DNA of 64,000 bases, from NCBI GenBank assembly GCA_032717465.1, contig CM064681.1, positions 17,223,916 through 17,287,915 on the forward strand, read 5' to 3'. The translations under genes were made by a program, and so were the position numbers. Shown here one piece after another: positions 22,677 to 34,745 of this stretch; the stretch's first letter is position 1; each line of letters starts with the position of its first letter. The notes beneath the pieces are model-generated. The model saw only the letters and a program-made list of their open reading frames with translations. It did no database searches and was not told the origin of the DNA. Source of the stretch: Coenobita brevimanus (lineage: Eukaryota; Arthropoda; Malacostraca; Decapoda; Coenobitidae).

Positions 22677-24973
22677 GGTACATAATATGTATGTACATGC
22701 CCTTCACATAATGTGTCTTGCGGGGCCAATGGGCGAGACGTCAAGTCCGCACCCACTTCACAACTACCCTGTCTCTCAACTGACTCAGAGATTACAGGTG
22801 TGGTTACAAATGACACAGGAAGGACATGTCCCTGATTAGTGGTGTTACTTTGACACACACTGCAGGAACGGACAAAACAATCTATGTCCCATTCGATCTC
22901 TGGCCAGAAAAAGTCAGCTCGGATACGGCCCTGGGTATTCCTTTTGCCCATGTGACCTCCTGAGGTTGAACAATGACCCCATTCTAACACTGCTTGGCGG
23001 TACTTGGCGGGGACGACAAACTGCAGTCGAACCTCGCTCTCGGGTGTTTATCACTCACTGTAGAGCCGTCCTTGTTTGTGAAGGAACTTGGCTCGACCTC
23101 CCCATGAATACTTAATCACTCGACCCTTTTGTTTGTTCCGCACAGCAGCAAGTGTCGGGTCAGAACGTTATTCTTGTACAACAAGTTGACTACACATCAG
23201 ATCTTGCGGCGATTCAATGATCACTTGGGTGACACAGTCTGGAGCCTCAGTCATGGCTCGTGTTACCGCAGCAGCCGAAGTCTGAGTAGCTTCATCATCG
23301 GAGCAACTGTCCTTGAATCCGTGAAAGCTGCCTACAATTAGGTCAAATAAAGGTTCTGGTTTGACAACTGCAAGTGTCGTACCAGTATAAAATGGAGATG
23401 CCACCTGGATACATGCCTCAGGGAACAATCTCAGTGATCCATCAATAAGGTTTGCATGGATCTGTCGATCTGTATACTGGTCAGGCCGAACTAGACTCTG
23501 CTTGACTGAGGAACCTGAGGAACCATTATCTCTCAGTACCTTCACAGGAATGCCTCCCACAAACCCTGGCTGAACAAGGAAGGTACTGTCACCTGTGGGA
23601 GGGCCTGTGGAGGAAGCAGCTAGCCACTCATGAGGCTGCTGAATTGATGCGGCAAACATTGTGCCTTGATAATTATACTCGGAAGATGGAACATTGGCCA
23701 TCTGTGGAGGGGGGTTCACTGTCACTGTGGGACTAGTGAACTGTGGGGAAGTACCCATACTGGTAGGGACGTGACCACCGTGCTGCTGCTGACGAATGAA
23801 GGCTGCATTCACTTCCTGCCTCTTTTGAGCTGGTGGTGAAAAAGTTTGTCCCGACGGTTGGTTGCGTGGCTCATACTGCTGCTGGTTAGGGTACTTGTTG
23901 TACCTCTTCCACTCAGGTTTCTGAGTGTTTTACCCCTGGTCCTTCCACTGCGGTCTTGGACCTTGGCCATTATTCTGAGAATGGCCTTTTTGCTGGGGTT
24001 CAATCTGAGACGGTTTCCCAGATTTATCAGGTTTTCTGTTCCAGGTGTTTTGCTTACAAGTTTGATACCCGTATGTAGTAAAGAATGCGTCAGCCTTTTC
24101 TGCCATTTGGCTGGCATCTTTCACCTGGCAGATCTTAAGCTGTGCTATGAGCTCAGCAGGCCACGACCTCTCTAGCTGTGTACGCAGCATAAGGTCAATT
24201 ATCCCCTCACGCGTGGAAGGAGTTTCATCTTTCTCCATCCACTCATTTATATAAGCAGTGAGACAATCGAGGAACTGAATAGCTGTCTCCTTGTCTTGGA
24301 GACGAGCTCGCATGAACTGAACACTAGCATCGTCTAATGTGAAACCATACGCCTTAATGAGTGCATCTTTCATCATCTCATACGTGCGATTGTCTCCATG
24401 AATTCTGTGGAGAATATCGAGGGCAGGGCCCTCAAATAAACTAAGAAATTGGATCCGCTTAGCTGCCTCATCCAGTTGATACATGTCTGCCATGTCCTCA
24501 AAACGAGCAATGTACGGCTCGATTCGCTCGCTTTCCTTGTATGAAGGAAGCTTGATAGGTGGATTCGCAAGGACATGTGTAGGAAGAGCACTAGTGGAGC
24601 TTGGATTAACTGCGCCAGATGTGTCTGAGGCCAAGGAATCTCGCTTGAGCTTCAGCACTTCAAGTTCATGTTTTTCGTGTGCTTCTCGCTCGGCACGTTC
24701 GTGTTCTCGTTCTCTCTCTCGTTCACGCTCGAATTCGCGTTGTTCTCGCTCGTATTTGCGCTCTTTCTCACGCTGCTCTTGTTCATATGCACGCTCTCTT
24801 TCACGTTGTTCACGCTGTTCTCGCTCGTATTCGCGCTGAATCTTACGCTCTTCATGGGCATCATTCTCACGCTGCTGCTCCTGATTATGTCGTGAGAGTA
24901 TATACTCCTTAATTTCGGTTGAGTCTGTAAGACCCATATCTTTGGCTTCCTGTAAAAATATCGTGGTAGCCAT
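22673..24973 (-). pseudogene. U5 Gag-PR-IN(HHCC) polyprotein, late stops
   Basis: ATG at 24973 and open for 347 codons, covering the charged helix and the whole SCAN-like capsid domain, to TAA at 23930-23932. Further stops at 23168-23170 and two adjacent ones at 23048-23053. The stops at 23930, 23168 and 23051 are at the same codons as in U3. The charged helix has an extra EQREFERE step compared with U1 and U2. Protease motif DNG, with CSV changed to SSV just after it. Confidence 0.9.
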
Positions 24974-25373
24974 GTCGCTAATTTACTAAGCAAACCGAAA
25001 CTGAGTACTCACTGCTTCGCAACGAATGCTGACACAAGTAAAGAATACAGACACAAGCTAGTGGTGACCAGTCTTATCTAGTTAACTGGCAAAAATTATA
25101 GCAAAAATGCAAATAACTGAGAAGACTCAATAATTAACACAACGGGTATGGAGGGTATCCAGGATCGAATAAAATTGTCTTGCGTTACCAAGAATAAACT
25201 AGAGAAAGTACTCTATTGATTAAAAAAGCAAAATTCACTTGCTAGATTAACGGTAAACACCAGTAAACTTGTGCCTATAAACTTTGATGATAAATACCTA
25301 AATATGAATGAGTGAGTACTATCTCACGAATAGCTTTAGAGCTAGGAGTTAATATCCTGGCGAGGTCGCCAAT
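24974..25373 (-). other. U5 5' leader with PBS
   Basis: Consensus PBS at 25354-25371. The leader carries the same small deletion as U3. Confidence 0.65.
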
Positions 25374-25934
25374 TGTCATGGGATTTTTAAGATATCACGG
25401 GTTTTTTAAAATAAATGCTAATTATTATTTAATTAATAATAATATTCAATAATATTGAAGAGCAAGGACAATGATTGTCTTGCTACATCAAGCAATGATT
25501 CTTTACGCTGGCATAGTTCGCCGATTTTCTCAGAACGAGAATTTATAAACTTTCTCAACAGTACACAGCAGAGACTAATTACTCACAAGTGCTGATTACT
25601 AGTACTGTTAGCCTCTGGAGAAAGTTACTTCACCCCTGACAATAAATAACTAATATTAATAATAATATCAGGTTCTTGCTAATGCTTAACTCCTAGGTGG
25701 CACAACGGAGGTTGAGGCAAGCAGGGGCGAACAATAAAGAAACAATAGTATCGCTCAGTAGAGCACTTAGTGACGTGTATTAAATCGGTCACTTTTGAAA
25801 CAGTGACGAATGTTTTGAAAAGTATACCCCGAAATGGAGAGAGAAACGGTTAACTGAGCGATACACAGTGAATGTTCCACTAATAGTTCGTGGTTTCTCA
25901 CAAAAGGGAAATGTCGCGAAATTGATTCGTGACA
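25374..25934 (-). repeat. LTR6 (short, 561 bp)
   Basis: Starts TGTCATGG, ends ATTCGTGACA, with the same 491-bp deletion as LTR2 and LTR4. It is the last short LTR seen. Confidence 0.9.
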
Positions 25935-25970
25935 TTATGCCCCTATAAAATTAAATTTTTTCCTTATGGG

Positions 25971-26015
<45 letters not shown>

Positions 26016-26545
26016 CCTAACTCATTCACACAAGATTCGCATTGTGGTGTGTGTGCTATCCTGCTACAGGAGAAAGTCGCCGTCGCCATTGAGCGAAAAA
26101 AAAACTCGTATTTACGTTAATAGAAGCAAGCTTGAGGGAAAAACTCCGTGACGACGGTGAAAATACTTTACTCAGGTCAAACTGAGCGAAAAGTCGCTAC
26201 ATTTACACTGACAACTAATTGCTGTGTAGCGTGGTGTATGTAATACACGGTGTAGGTGTGACAGTTGTAGTGTAACTGTACCTGCGTGTAAAATGACACA
26301 GTAAATAATAATATGGCGACGACGAAGCCAGAGGAGAAGAGGCGGCAGCGTGCGGCAGACGATCAGCTGGCCCGCACAGCAAAACTGCTACACCCATTGC
26401 TGTACCTGCAAAACCAATAAGGTGGAGCATCAAAAGTGTCAATAAGACAAAATTCTTATTACGTTACAATTACTCTCTCTGCCTAACAATCAGTACATGC
26501 TACGACGTACATTCGAGTTCACCATTAATTATAGCACACGATTAG
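25935..26545 (-). other. U6 3' region: PPT, small ORFs
   Basis: The sense small ORF is open (26215-26397 from its ATG). The antisense ORF is frameshifted by loss of a T (ACCAATAAGG near 26415). It shares the A to P change of U4. Confidence 0.45.
25974..26007. repeat. (AT)n microsatellite, U6
   Basis: About 34 bp. The usual AATTTGTGG lead-in is deleted, so the run begins directly after GGGAAA. Confidence 0.95.
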
Positions 26546-27061
26546 TGTCGGCAAGTTGAGGATCCTTGTGCAAACTAGGGTCTTCCATAGCCTCGAACTG
26601 CACACAGGTCCTCAACCTGTGCCTTAACCTACAGTACTTATATTAATATCGGGGAGCTGAGAATCCTTGTGCAATCTCGGGTCTTCCATAGCCTCGAACT
26701 GCACACGAGTCCTCAACCTGTGCCTTAACCTACAGTACTTATATTAATATCGGGATAGCTGAGAATCCTTGTGCAAGCTCGGGTCTTCCATACCCTTGAG
26801 TCGCTTCTGTGGAGTTCTCTTTCGAACATCCCCCTTAACCTACAGTACTTATATTAGTACCGGGAAGCTGAGAATCCTTGTGCAAACTCAGGTCTTCCAT
26901 AGCCTCGAGTCGCCTCTGCGGAGTTCTCTCTCGAACTTCCCCCCTAACCTACAGTACTTATATTAGTACCGGGAAGCTGAGAATCCTTGTGCAAACTCGG
27001 GTCTTCCATAGCCTCGAGTCGCCTCTGCGAAGTTCTCTCTCGAACTTCCCCGTTAACCTAC
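26546..27061. repeat. 101/109-bp minisatellite, U6 (5 copies)
   Basis: Two A-type copies, then three copies the first of which carries the CATACCCTTGAG variant related to U4. Confidence 0.92.
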
Positions 27062-27923
27062 GGTACATGATATGTATGTACAGGCCCTGGACATAATGTG
27101 TCCTGTGGGGCCAAAGGGCGAGACGTCAGGTCCGCACCCATTTCACCACTACCCTGTCTCTCAACTGACTCAGAGATTACAGGTGTGGTTACAAATGGCA
27201 CAGGAAGGACATGTCCCTGATTAGTGGTGTTACTTTGGCACACACTGCAGGAACGGACAAATTCATCTATGTCCCGTCCCATCCATGGCCAGAAAAAGTC
27301 AGCTCGGATACGGCCCTGGGTCTTCCTTTTGCCCATGTGTCCTCCTGAGGCTGAACAATGACCCCATTCTAACACTGCTTGGCGGTACTTGGCGGGGACG
27401 ACAAACTGCAGTCGAACCTCGCCCTCGGGTGTTCGTGACTCACTGTAGAGCCGTCCTTGTTTGTGAAGGAACTTGGCTCGACCTCCCCGTGAATACTTAA
27501 TCACTCGAACCTTTTGTTTGTTCCGCACGGCAGCAAGTGTCGGGTCAGAACGTTGTTCTTGTACAACAAGTTGACTACACATCAGATCTTGCGGCGATTC
27601 AATGATCACTGGGGTGACACAGTCTGGAGCCTCAGTCATGGCTCATGTTACCGTAGCAGGCAAAGTCTGAGTAGCGTCATCATCGGAGCAACTGTCCTTG
27701 ACTCCGTGAATGTTGTCTACAATTAGGTCAAATAAAGGTTCTGGCATGACAACTGCAAGTGTCGTACCAGTATAAAATGGAGATGCCACCTGGATAGATG
27801 CCTCAGGGAACAATCTCACTGATCCATCAATAAGGTTTGCATGGATCTGTCGACCTGTATACTGCTCAGGCCGAACTAGACTCTGCTTGACAGAGCAACC
27901 TGAGGAACCTTTATCTCTCAGGA
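27058..27923 (-). pseudogene. U6 PR-IN(HHCC) part of polyprotein, cut by gap
   Basis: The C-terminal part is readable from the gap edge (protease motif LRDKGSSG, as U4) to the stop at 27058. One in-frame TGA at 27643-27645 (CGA to TGA before AMTEAPD). After it the frame is open for 193 codons through the H-H-C-C finger. The Gag half and the start fall in the assembly gap. Confidence 0.85.
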
Positions 27924-28023
27924 NNNNNNNNNNNNNNNNNNNNNNNNNNNNNNNNNNNNNNNNNNNNNNNNNNNNNNNNNNNNNNNNNNNNNNNNNNNNN
28001 NNNNNNNNNNNNNNNNNNNNNNN
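27924..28023. other. Assembly gap (100 N)
   Basis: Exactly 100 N. The left side ends in the protease of U6; the right side resumes inside the U3 part of LTR7. By comparison with U4 to LTR5, about 2.6 kb would be expected between these points, and whole units may also be missing. Confidence 0.95.
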
Positions 28024-28283
28024 GGACGCACAAGCCACCGGAAGAAGGCGTGGCTAACGGTTGAGGAAAGCAGGGGCGAACAATAAAGATACAATAGTAT
28101 CGCTCAGTAGAGCACTTAGTGACGTGCATTAAATCGGTCACTTTTGAAACAGTGACGAATGTTTTGAAAAGTATACCCCGAAATGGAGAGAGAAACGGTT
28201 AACTGAGCGATACACAGTGAGTTTTCCACTAATAGTTCGTGGCTTCTCACAAAAGGGAAATGTCGCGAATTTGATTCGCGACA
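28024..28283 (-). repeat. LTR7 (partial, U3 end only)
   Basis: Begins at the gap with GGACGCACAAGCCACC and ends ATTCGCGACA. It contains sequence deleted in the short LTRs, so it belongs to the long class. The terminal palindrome is perfect, as in LTR5. Confidence 0.88.
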
Positions 28284-28332
28284 TTATGCCCCTACAAAAT
28301 TAAATTTTTTCCTTATGGGAAAAAATTTGTGG

Positions 28333-28391
<59 letters not shown>

Positions 28392-28923
28392 TATCCTAAC
28401 TTATTCACAAAAGATTCGCACTGTGGTGTGTGTGCTAAATTGCTGCAGGAGAAAGTCGCAGTCGCCAGTGAGCGAAAAAACCTCGTATTTACGTTAATAG
28501 AAGCAAGCTTGAGGGAAAAACTCCGTGACGACGGTGAAAATCCTGTACTCAGGTCAAACTGAGCTAAAAGTCGCTACATTTACACTGACAACTAATTGCT
28601 GTGTAGCGTGGTGTATGTAATACACGGTGTAGGTGTGACAGTTGTAGTGTAACTGTACCTACATGTAAAATGACACAGTAAATAATAATATGGCGACGAT
28701 GAAGGCAGAGGAGAAGAGGCGGCAGTGTCCGGCAGACGATCAGCTGGCCCGCACAGCAAAACTGCTACACCCATTGCTGTACCTGCAAAACCAATTACGG
28801 TGGAGCATCAAAAGTGTCAATGAGACAAAATTCTTATTACGTTACAATTACTCTCTCTGCCTAGCAATCAGTACATGCTGCGACGTACATTCGAGGTCGC
28901 CATTAACTATAGCACACGATTAG
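28284..28923 (-). other. U7 3' region: PPT, small ORFs
   Basis: The sense ORF (28592-28774) and antisense ORF (28690-28923, MATMKAEEKRRQCPADD) are both open. Confidence 0.5.
28334..28386. repeat. (AT)n microsatellite, U7
   Basis: About 53 bp, preceded by GGCT. Confidence 0.95.
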
Positions 28924-29857
28924 TGTCGGCAAGTTGAGGATCCTTGTGCAAACTCGGGTCCTCGATAGCCTCGAACTGCACACGGGTCCTCAACCTGTGC
29001 CTTAACCTACAGTACTTATATTAATATAGGGGAGCTGAGTATCCTTGTGCAAACTCTGGGCTTCCATAGCCTCGAACTGCACACGGGTCCTAAACCTGTG
29101 CCTTAACCTACAGTACTTTTATTAATATCGGAGAGCTGAGAATCCTTGTGCAAACTCGGGTCTTCCATAGCCTCGAGTTGCCTCTGCGGAGTTCTCTCTC
29201 GAACTTGCCCCTTAAATTACAGAACTTATATTAGTACCGGGAAGCTGAGAATCCTTCTGCAAACTTGGGTCTTCCACAGCCTCGAGTCGCCTCTGCGGAG
29301 TTCTCTCTCGAACTTCCCCCTTAACCTACAGTACTTATATTAGTACCGGGAAGCTGAGAATCCTTGTGCAAACTCGGGTCTTCCATAGCCTCGAACTGCA
29401 CACGGGTCCTCAACCTGTGCCTTAACCTACAGTACTTATATTAATATCGGGGAGCTGAGAATCCTTGTGCAAACTCGTGTCTTCCATAGCCTCGAACTGC
29501 ACACGGGTCCTCAACCTGTGCCTTAACCTACAGTACTTTTATTAATATCGGGGAGCTGAGAATCCTTGTGCAAACTCGGGTCTTCCATAGCCTCGAGTCG
29601 CCTCTGCGGAATTCTCTCTCGATTTTCCCCCTTAACCTACAGTACTTATATTACTATCGGGGAGCTGAGAATCCTTGTGCAAACTCGGGTCTTCCATAGC
29701 CTCGAGTCGCCTCTGCGGAGTTCTCTCTCGAACTTCCCCCTTAACCTACAGTATTATATTAGTACCGGGAAGCTGGGAATCCTTGTGCAAACTCGGGTCT
29801 TCCATAGCCTCGAGTCGCCTTTGCGGAGTTCTCTCTCGAACTTCCCCCTTAACCTAC
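28924..29857. repeat. 101/109-bp minisatellite, U7 (9 copies)
   Basis: The largest array. Copy order is A A B B A A B B B, so an AABB block appears twice, as expected from one internal duplication. Later copies lack single bases (CAGTATTATATT near 29750). Confidence 0.92.
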
Positions 29858-32154
29858 AGTACATAATATGTATGTACAGGCCCTGGACATAATGTGTCCT
29901 GTGGGGCCAATGGGCGAGACGTCAGGTCCGCACCCACTTCACCACTACCCTGTCTCTCAACTGACTCAGAGATTACAGGTGTGGTTACAAATGGCACAGG
30001 AAGGACATGTCCTTGATTAGTGGTGTTACTTTGACACACACTGCAGGAACGGACAAAACCATCTATGTCCCGTCCCATCCCTGGCCAGAAAAATAAGCTC
30101 GGATACGACCGTGGGTCTTCCTTTTGCCAATGTGACCTCCTGAGGCTGAACAATGACCCCCAATCTAACACTGCTTGGCGGTACTTGGCGGGGACGACAA
30201 ACTCCAGTCGAACCTCGCCCTCGAGTGTTTGTGACTCACGGTAGAGCCGTCCTTGTTTGTGAAGGAACTTGGCTCGACCTCCCCGTGAATACTTAATCAC
30301 TCGACCCTTTTGTTTGTTCCGCACGGCAGCAAGTGTCAGGTCAGAACATTGTTCTTGTACAACAAGTTGACTACACATCAGATCTTGCGGCGATTCAATG
30401 ATCACTGCGGTGACACAGTCTGGAGCCTCAGTCATGGCTCGTGTTACCGTAGCAGCCGAAGTCTGAGTAGCGTCATCATCGGAGCAACTGTCCTTGACTC
30501 CGTGAATGTTGCCTACAATTAGGTCAAATAAAGGTTCTGGCATGACAACTGCAAGTGTCGTACCAGTATAAAATGGAGATGCCACCTGGATACATGCCTC
30601 AGGGAACAATCTCACTGATCCATCAATAAGGTTTGCATGGATCTGTCGACCTGTATACTGCTCAGGCCGAACTACACTCTGCTTGACAGAGCAACCTGAG
30701 GAACCATTATCTCTCAGGACCTTCACAGGAATGCCTCCCACAAACCCTGGCTGAACAAGGAAGGTACTGTCACCTGTGGGAGGGCCTGTGGAGGAAGCAG
30801 CTAGCCACTCATGAGGCTGCTGAATTGATGCGGCAAACATTGTGCCTTGAGAATTATACTGGGAAGATGGAACATTGGCCATCTGTGGAGGGGGGTTCAC
30901 TGTCACTGTGGGACTAGTGAACTGTGGGGAAGTACCCATACTGGTAGGGACGTGACCACCGTGCTGCTGCTGAGGAATGAAGGCTGCATTCACTTCCTGC
31001 CTCTTTTGAGCTGGTGGTGAAAAAGTTTGTCCCGACGGTCGGTTGCGTGGCTGATACTGCTGCTGGTTAGGGTACTTGTTGTACCTCTTCCACTCAGGTT
31101 TCTGAGTGTTTTGCCCCTGGTCCTTCCACTGCGGTTTTGGACCTTGGCCATTATTCTGAGAATGGCCTTTTTGCTGGGGTTCAATCTGAGACGGTTTCCC
31201 AGATTTATCAGGTTTTCTGTTCCAGGTGTTTTGCTTACGAGTTTGATACCCGTATGCAGTAAAGAATGCGTCAGCCTTTTCTGCCATTTGGCTGGCATCT
31301 TTCACCTGGCAGATCTTAAGCTGTGCTATGAGCTCAGCAGGCCACGACCTCTCTAGCTGTGTACGCAGCATAAGGTCAATTATCCCCTCACGCGTGCAAG
31401 GAGTTTCATCTTTCTCCATCCACTCATTTAAATAAGCAGTGAGATGATCGAGGAACTGAACAGCTGTCTCCTTGTCTTGGAGACGAGCTCGCATGAACTG
31501 AACTTTAGCATCGTCTACTGTGAAACCATACGCCTTAATGAGTGCAGCTTTCATCATCTCATACGTGAGATTGTCTCCATGAATTCTGTGGAGAATATCG
31601 AGGGCAGGGCCCTCAAATAAACTAAGAAATTGGATCCGCTTAGCTGCCTCATCCAGTTGATACATGTCTGCCATGTCCTCCAAACGAGCTATGTACGTCT
31701 CGATTCGCTCGCTTTCCTTGTATGAAGGAAGCTTGATGCGTGGAGTCGCCAGGACATGTGTAGGAAGAGCGCTAGTGGAGCTTGGATTAACTGCGCCAGA
31801 TGTGTCTGAAGCCAAGGAATCTCACTTGAGCTTCAGCACTTCAAGTTCATGTTTTTCGCGTGCTTCTCACTCGGCACGTTCGTGTTCTCGTTCTCTGTCT
31901 CGTTCACGCTCGTATTCGCGTTGTTCTCGCTCGTATTCGCACTCTTTCTCATGCTGCTCTTGTTCATATGCACGCTCTCTTTCACGTTGTTCACGCTGTT
32001 CTCGCTCGTATTCGCGCTGAATCTTACACTCTTCATGGGCATCATTCTCACGCTGCTGCTCCTAATTATGCCGTGAGAGTATATACTCTTTAATTTCGGT
32101 TGGGTCTGTAAGACCCATATCTTTGGCTTCCTGTAAAAATATCGTGGTAGCCAT
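29854..32154 (-). pseudogene. U7 Gag-PR-IN polyprotein, long open C-terminal 650 codons
   Basis: ATG at 32154. Two CGA-to-TGA stops lie close together at 31867-31869 and 31822-31824, just after the charged helix. Below them the frame stays open to 29854, about 655 codons: the SCAN-like capsid, Q/P segment, protease (DNG) and C-terminus. Within the zinc finger, an insertion near 30162 and a deletion near 30093 put about 23 codons out of frame, so both His ligands are lost while SCSVCQ is kept. A downstream internal Met would be needed for expression. Confidence 0.88.
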
Positions 32155-32558
32155 GTCGCTAATTTACTAAGCAAACCGAAACTGAGTACTGACTGCTTCG
32201 CAACGAATGCTAATGACACAAGTAAAGAATACAGACACAAGCTAGTGGTGACCAGTCTTATCTAGTTAACTGGCAAAGATTAAAGCAAAAATGCAAATAA
32301 CTGAGAAGACTCAATAATTAACACAACGGGTATGGCGGGTACCCAGGAGCGAATAAAATTGTCTTTCGTTACCAAGAATAAACTAGAGTTAAGTACTCTA
32401 TTGATTAATAAAGCAAAATTCACTTGCTAGATTAACGATAAACACCAGTAAACTTGTGCCTATAAACTTTAATGATAAATACCTAAATATGAACGAGTGA
32501 GTACTATCTCGCGAATGGCTTTAGAGCTAGGAGTTAATATCCTGGCGAGGTCGCCAAT
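32155..32558 (-). other. U7 5' leader with PBS
   Basis: Consensus PBS at 32539-32556. Confidence 0.65.
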
Positions 32559-33610
32559 TGTCACGGGGTTTTTAAGATATCACGGGGTTTTTAAAATAAA
32601 TGCTAAATATTATTTAATTAATAATAATATTCAATAATATTGAAGAGCAAGGACAATGATTGTCTTGCTACATCAAGCAATGATTTTTTACACTGGCTTA
32701 CTTCGCTGATTTTCTCAGAACGAGAATTTATAAACTTTCTCAATAGTACACAGCAGAGACTAATTACTCACAAATGCTGATTACTAGTACTGTTAGCCTC
32801 TGGAGAAAGTTACTTCACCCCTGACAATAAATAACTAATACTAATAATAATATCAGGTTCTTGCTGATGCTTAACTCCTAGGTGGCACAACGGATTTTAA
32901 GCTTAATACACAAGACTGGCCTAAATACCAGTCATGAAAGGCAAACGTTTATGCAAGCTAGAAGCTATATGGAAAATAAGCTTAATTGTGGAGAAATGAA
33001 ACAAGAGTTTACATTACATTAAGCTCAAGAAAAGGAACTGTTAAATTTATTGATTACAAAAATAAATTTAACGTTACACTTCAAATGAATTCAAATAAAG
33101 AGATCGTACTCGCTCACTCACTAGAGCTAAATTCTTACGCCTAGGAAAAACACCTTAACTAAACTCTTAAGACTAGGAAAATACAAAAAGAAATACTGGT
33201 TGATGAATGCTGTGTATCACCCGAATCAAGGGTGGGAGCTTGGAGCTGTAGTCTTGTGGAGCTTGGGTTGACCTCTCACACTGCTGGAGCACAGAACCTC
33301 TCTCCGTCAGAGCAAACACTGGACTGCCCTCAAAATACGATGTATGGGCAGGACGCACAAGCCACCGGAAGAAGGCGTGGCTAACGGTTGAGGAAAGCAG
33401 GGGCGAACAATAAAGAAACAATAGTATCGCTCAGTAGAGCACTTAGTGACGTGCATTAAATCGGTCACTTTTGAAACAGTGACGAATGTTTTGAAAAGTA
33501 TACCCCGAAATGGAGAGAGAAACGGTTAACTGAGCGATACACAGTGAGTTTTCCACTAATAGTTTGTGGCCTCTCACAAAAGGGAAATGTCGCAAATTTG
33601 ATTCGTGACA
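32559..33610 (-). repeat. LTR8 (long, 1052 bp)
   Basis: Starts TGTCACGGGG, ends ATTCGTGACA. Shares CGCTGATTTTCTC and CAATAGTACAC variants with LTR10. Confidence 0.92.
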
Positions 33611-33657
33611 TTATGCCCCTACAAAATTAAATTTTTTCCTTATGGGAAAAAGTTTGT

Positions 33658-33703
<46 letters not shown>

Positions 33704-34230
33704 CCTAACTCATTCACACAAGATTCACACTGTGGTGTGTGTGCTATCCTGCTACAGGAGAAAGTTGCAGTCACCAGTGAGCGAGAAAACCTCGTATTTA
33801 AGTTAATAGAAGCAAGCTTGAGGGAAAAACTCCGTGACGACGGTGAAAATCCTGTACTCAGGTCAAACTGAGCGAAAAGTCGCTACATTTACACTGACAA
33901 CTAATTGCTGTGTAGCGTGGTGTATGTAATACACGGTGTAGGTGTGACAGTTGTAGTGTAACTGTACCTACGTGTAAAATGACAGTAAATAATAATATGG
34001 CGACGACGAAGGCAGAGGAGAAGAGGCGGCAGCGTGCAGCAGACGATCAGTTGGCCCGCACAGGAAAACTGCTACACCCATTGCTGTACCTGCAAAACCA
34101 ATTAAGGTGGAGCATCAAAAGTGTCAATTAGACAAAATTCTTATTACGTTACAATTACTCTCTCTGCCTAGCAATCAGTACATGCTACGACGTACATTCG
34201 AGGTCGCCATTAATTATAGCACACGAATAG
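33611..34230 (-). other. U8 3' region: PPT, small ORFs
   Basis: Both small ORFs are broken: a 2-bp deletion (ATGACAGTAAAT near 33980) shifts the sense frame, and a TAG (GTCAATTAGAC near 34125) cuts the antisense frame. Confidence 0.45.
33660..33695. repeat. (AT)n microsatellite, U8
   Basis: About 36 bp, uninterrupted. Confidence 0.95.
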
Positions 34231-34745
34231 TGTCGGCAAGTTGAGGATCCTTGTGCAAACTCGGGTCTTCCATAGCCTCGAACTGCACACGGGTCCTCAA
34301 CCTGTGCCTTAACCTACAGTACTTATATTAATTTCGGGGAGCTGAGAATCCTGGTGCAAACTCGGGTCTTCCATAGCCTCGATCTGGACACGGGTCCTCA
34401 ACCTGTGTCTTAACTTACAGTACTTATATTACTATCGGGGAGCTGAGAATCCTTGTGCAAACTCGGGTCTTCCATAGCCTCGAGTCGCCTCTCCGGAGTT
34501 CTCTCTCGAACTTCCCCCTTAACCTACAGTACTTATATTAGTACCGGGAAGCTGAGAATCCTTGTGCAAACTCAGGTCTTCCATAGCCTCGAGTCGCCTC
34601 TGCGGAGTTCTCTCTCGAACTTCCCCCTTAACCTACAGTACTTATATTAGTACCGGGAAGCTGAGAATCCTTGTGCAAACTCAGGTCTTCCATAGCCTCG
34701 AGTCGTCTCTGCGGAGTTCTCTCTCGAACTTCCCCCTTAACCTAT
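34231..34745. repeat. 101/109-bp minisatellite, U8 (5 copies)
   Basis: Two A-type copies followed by three B-type copies. Confidence 0.92.
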
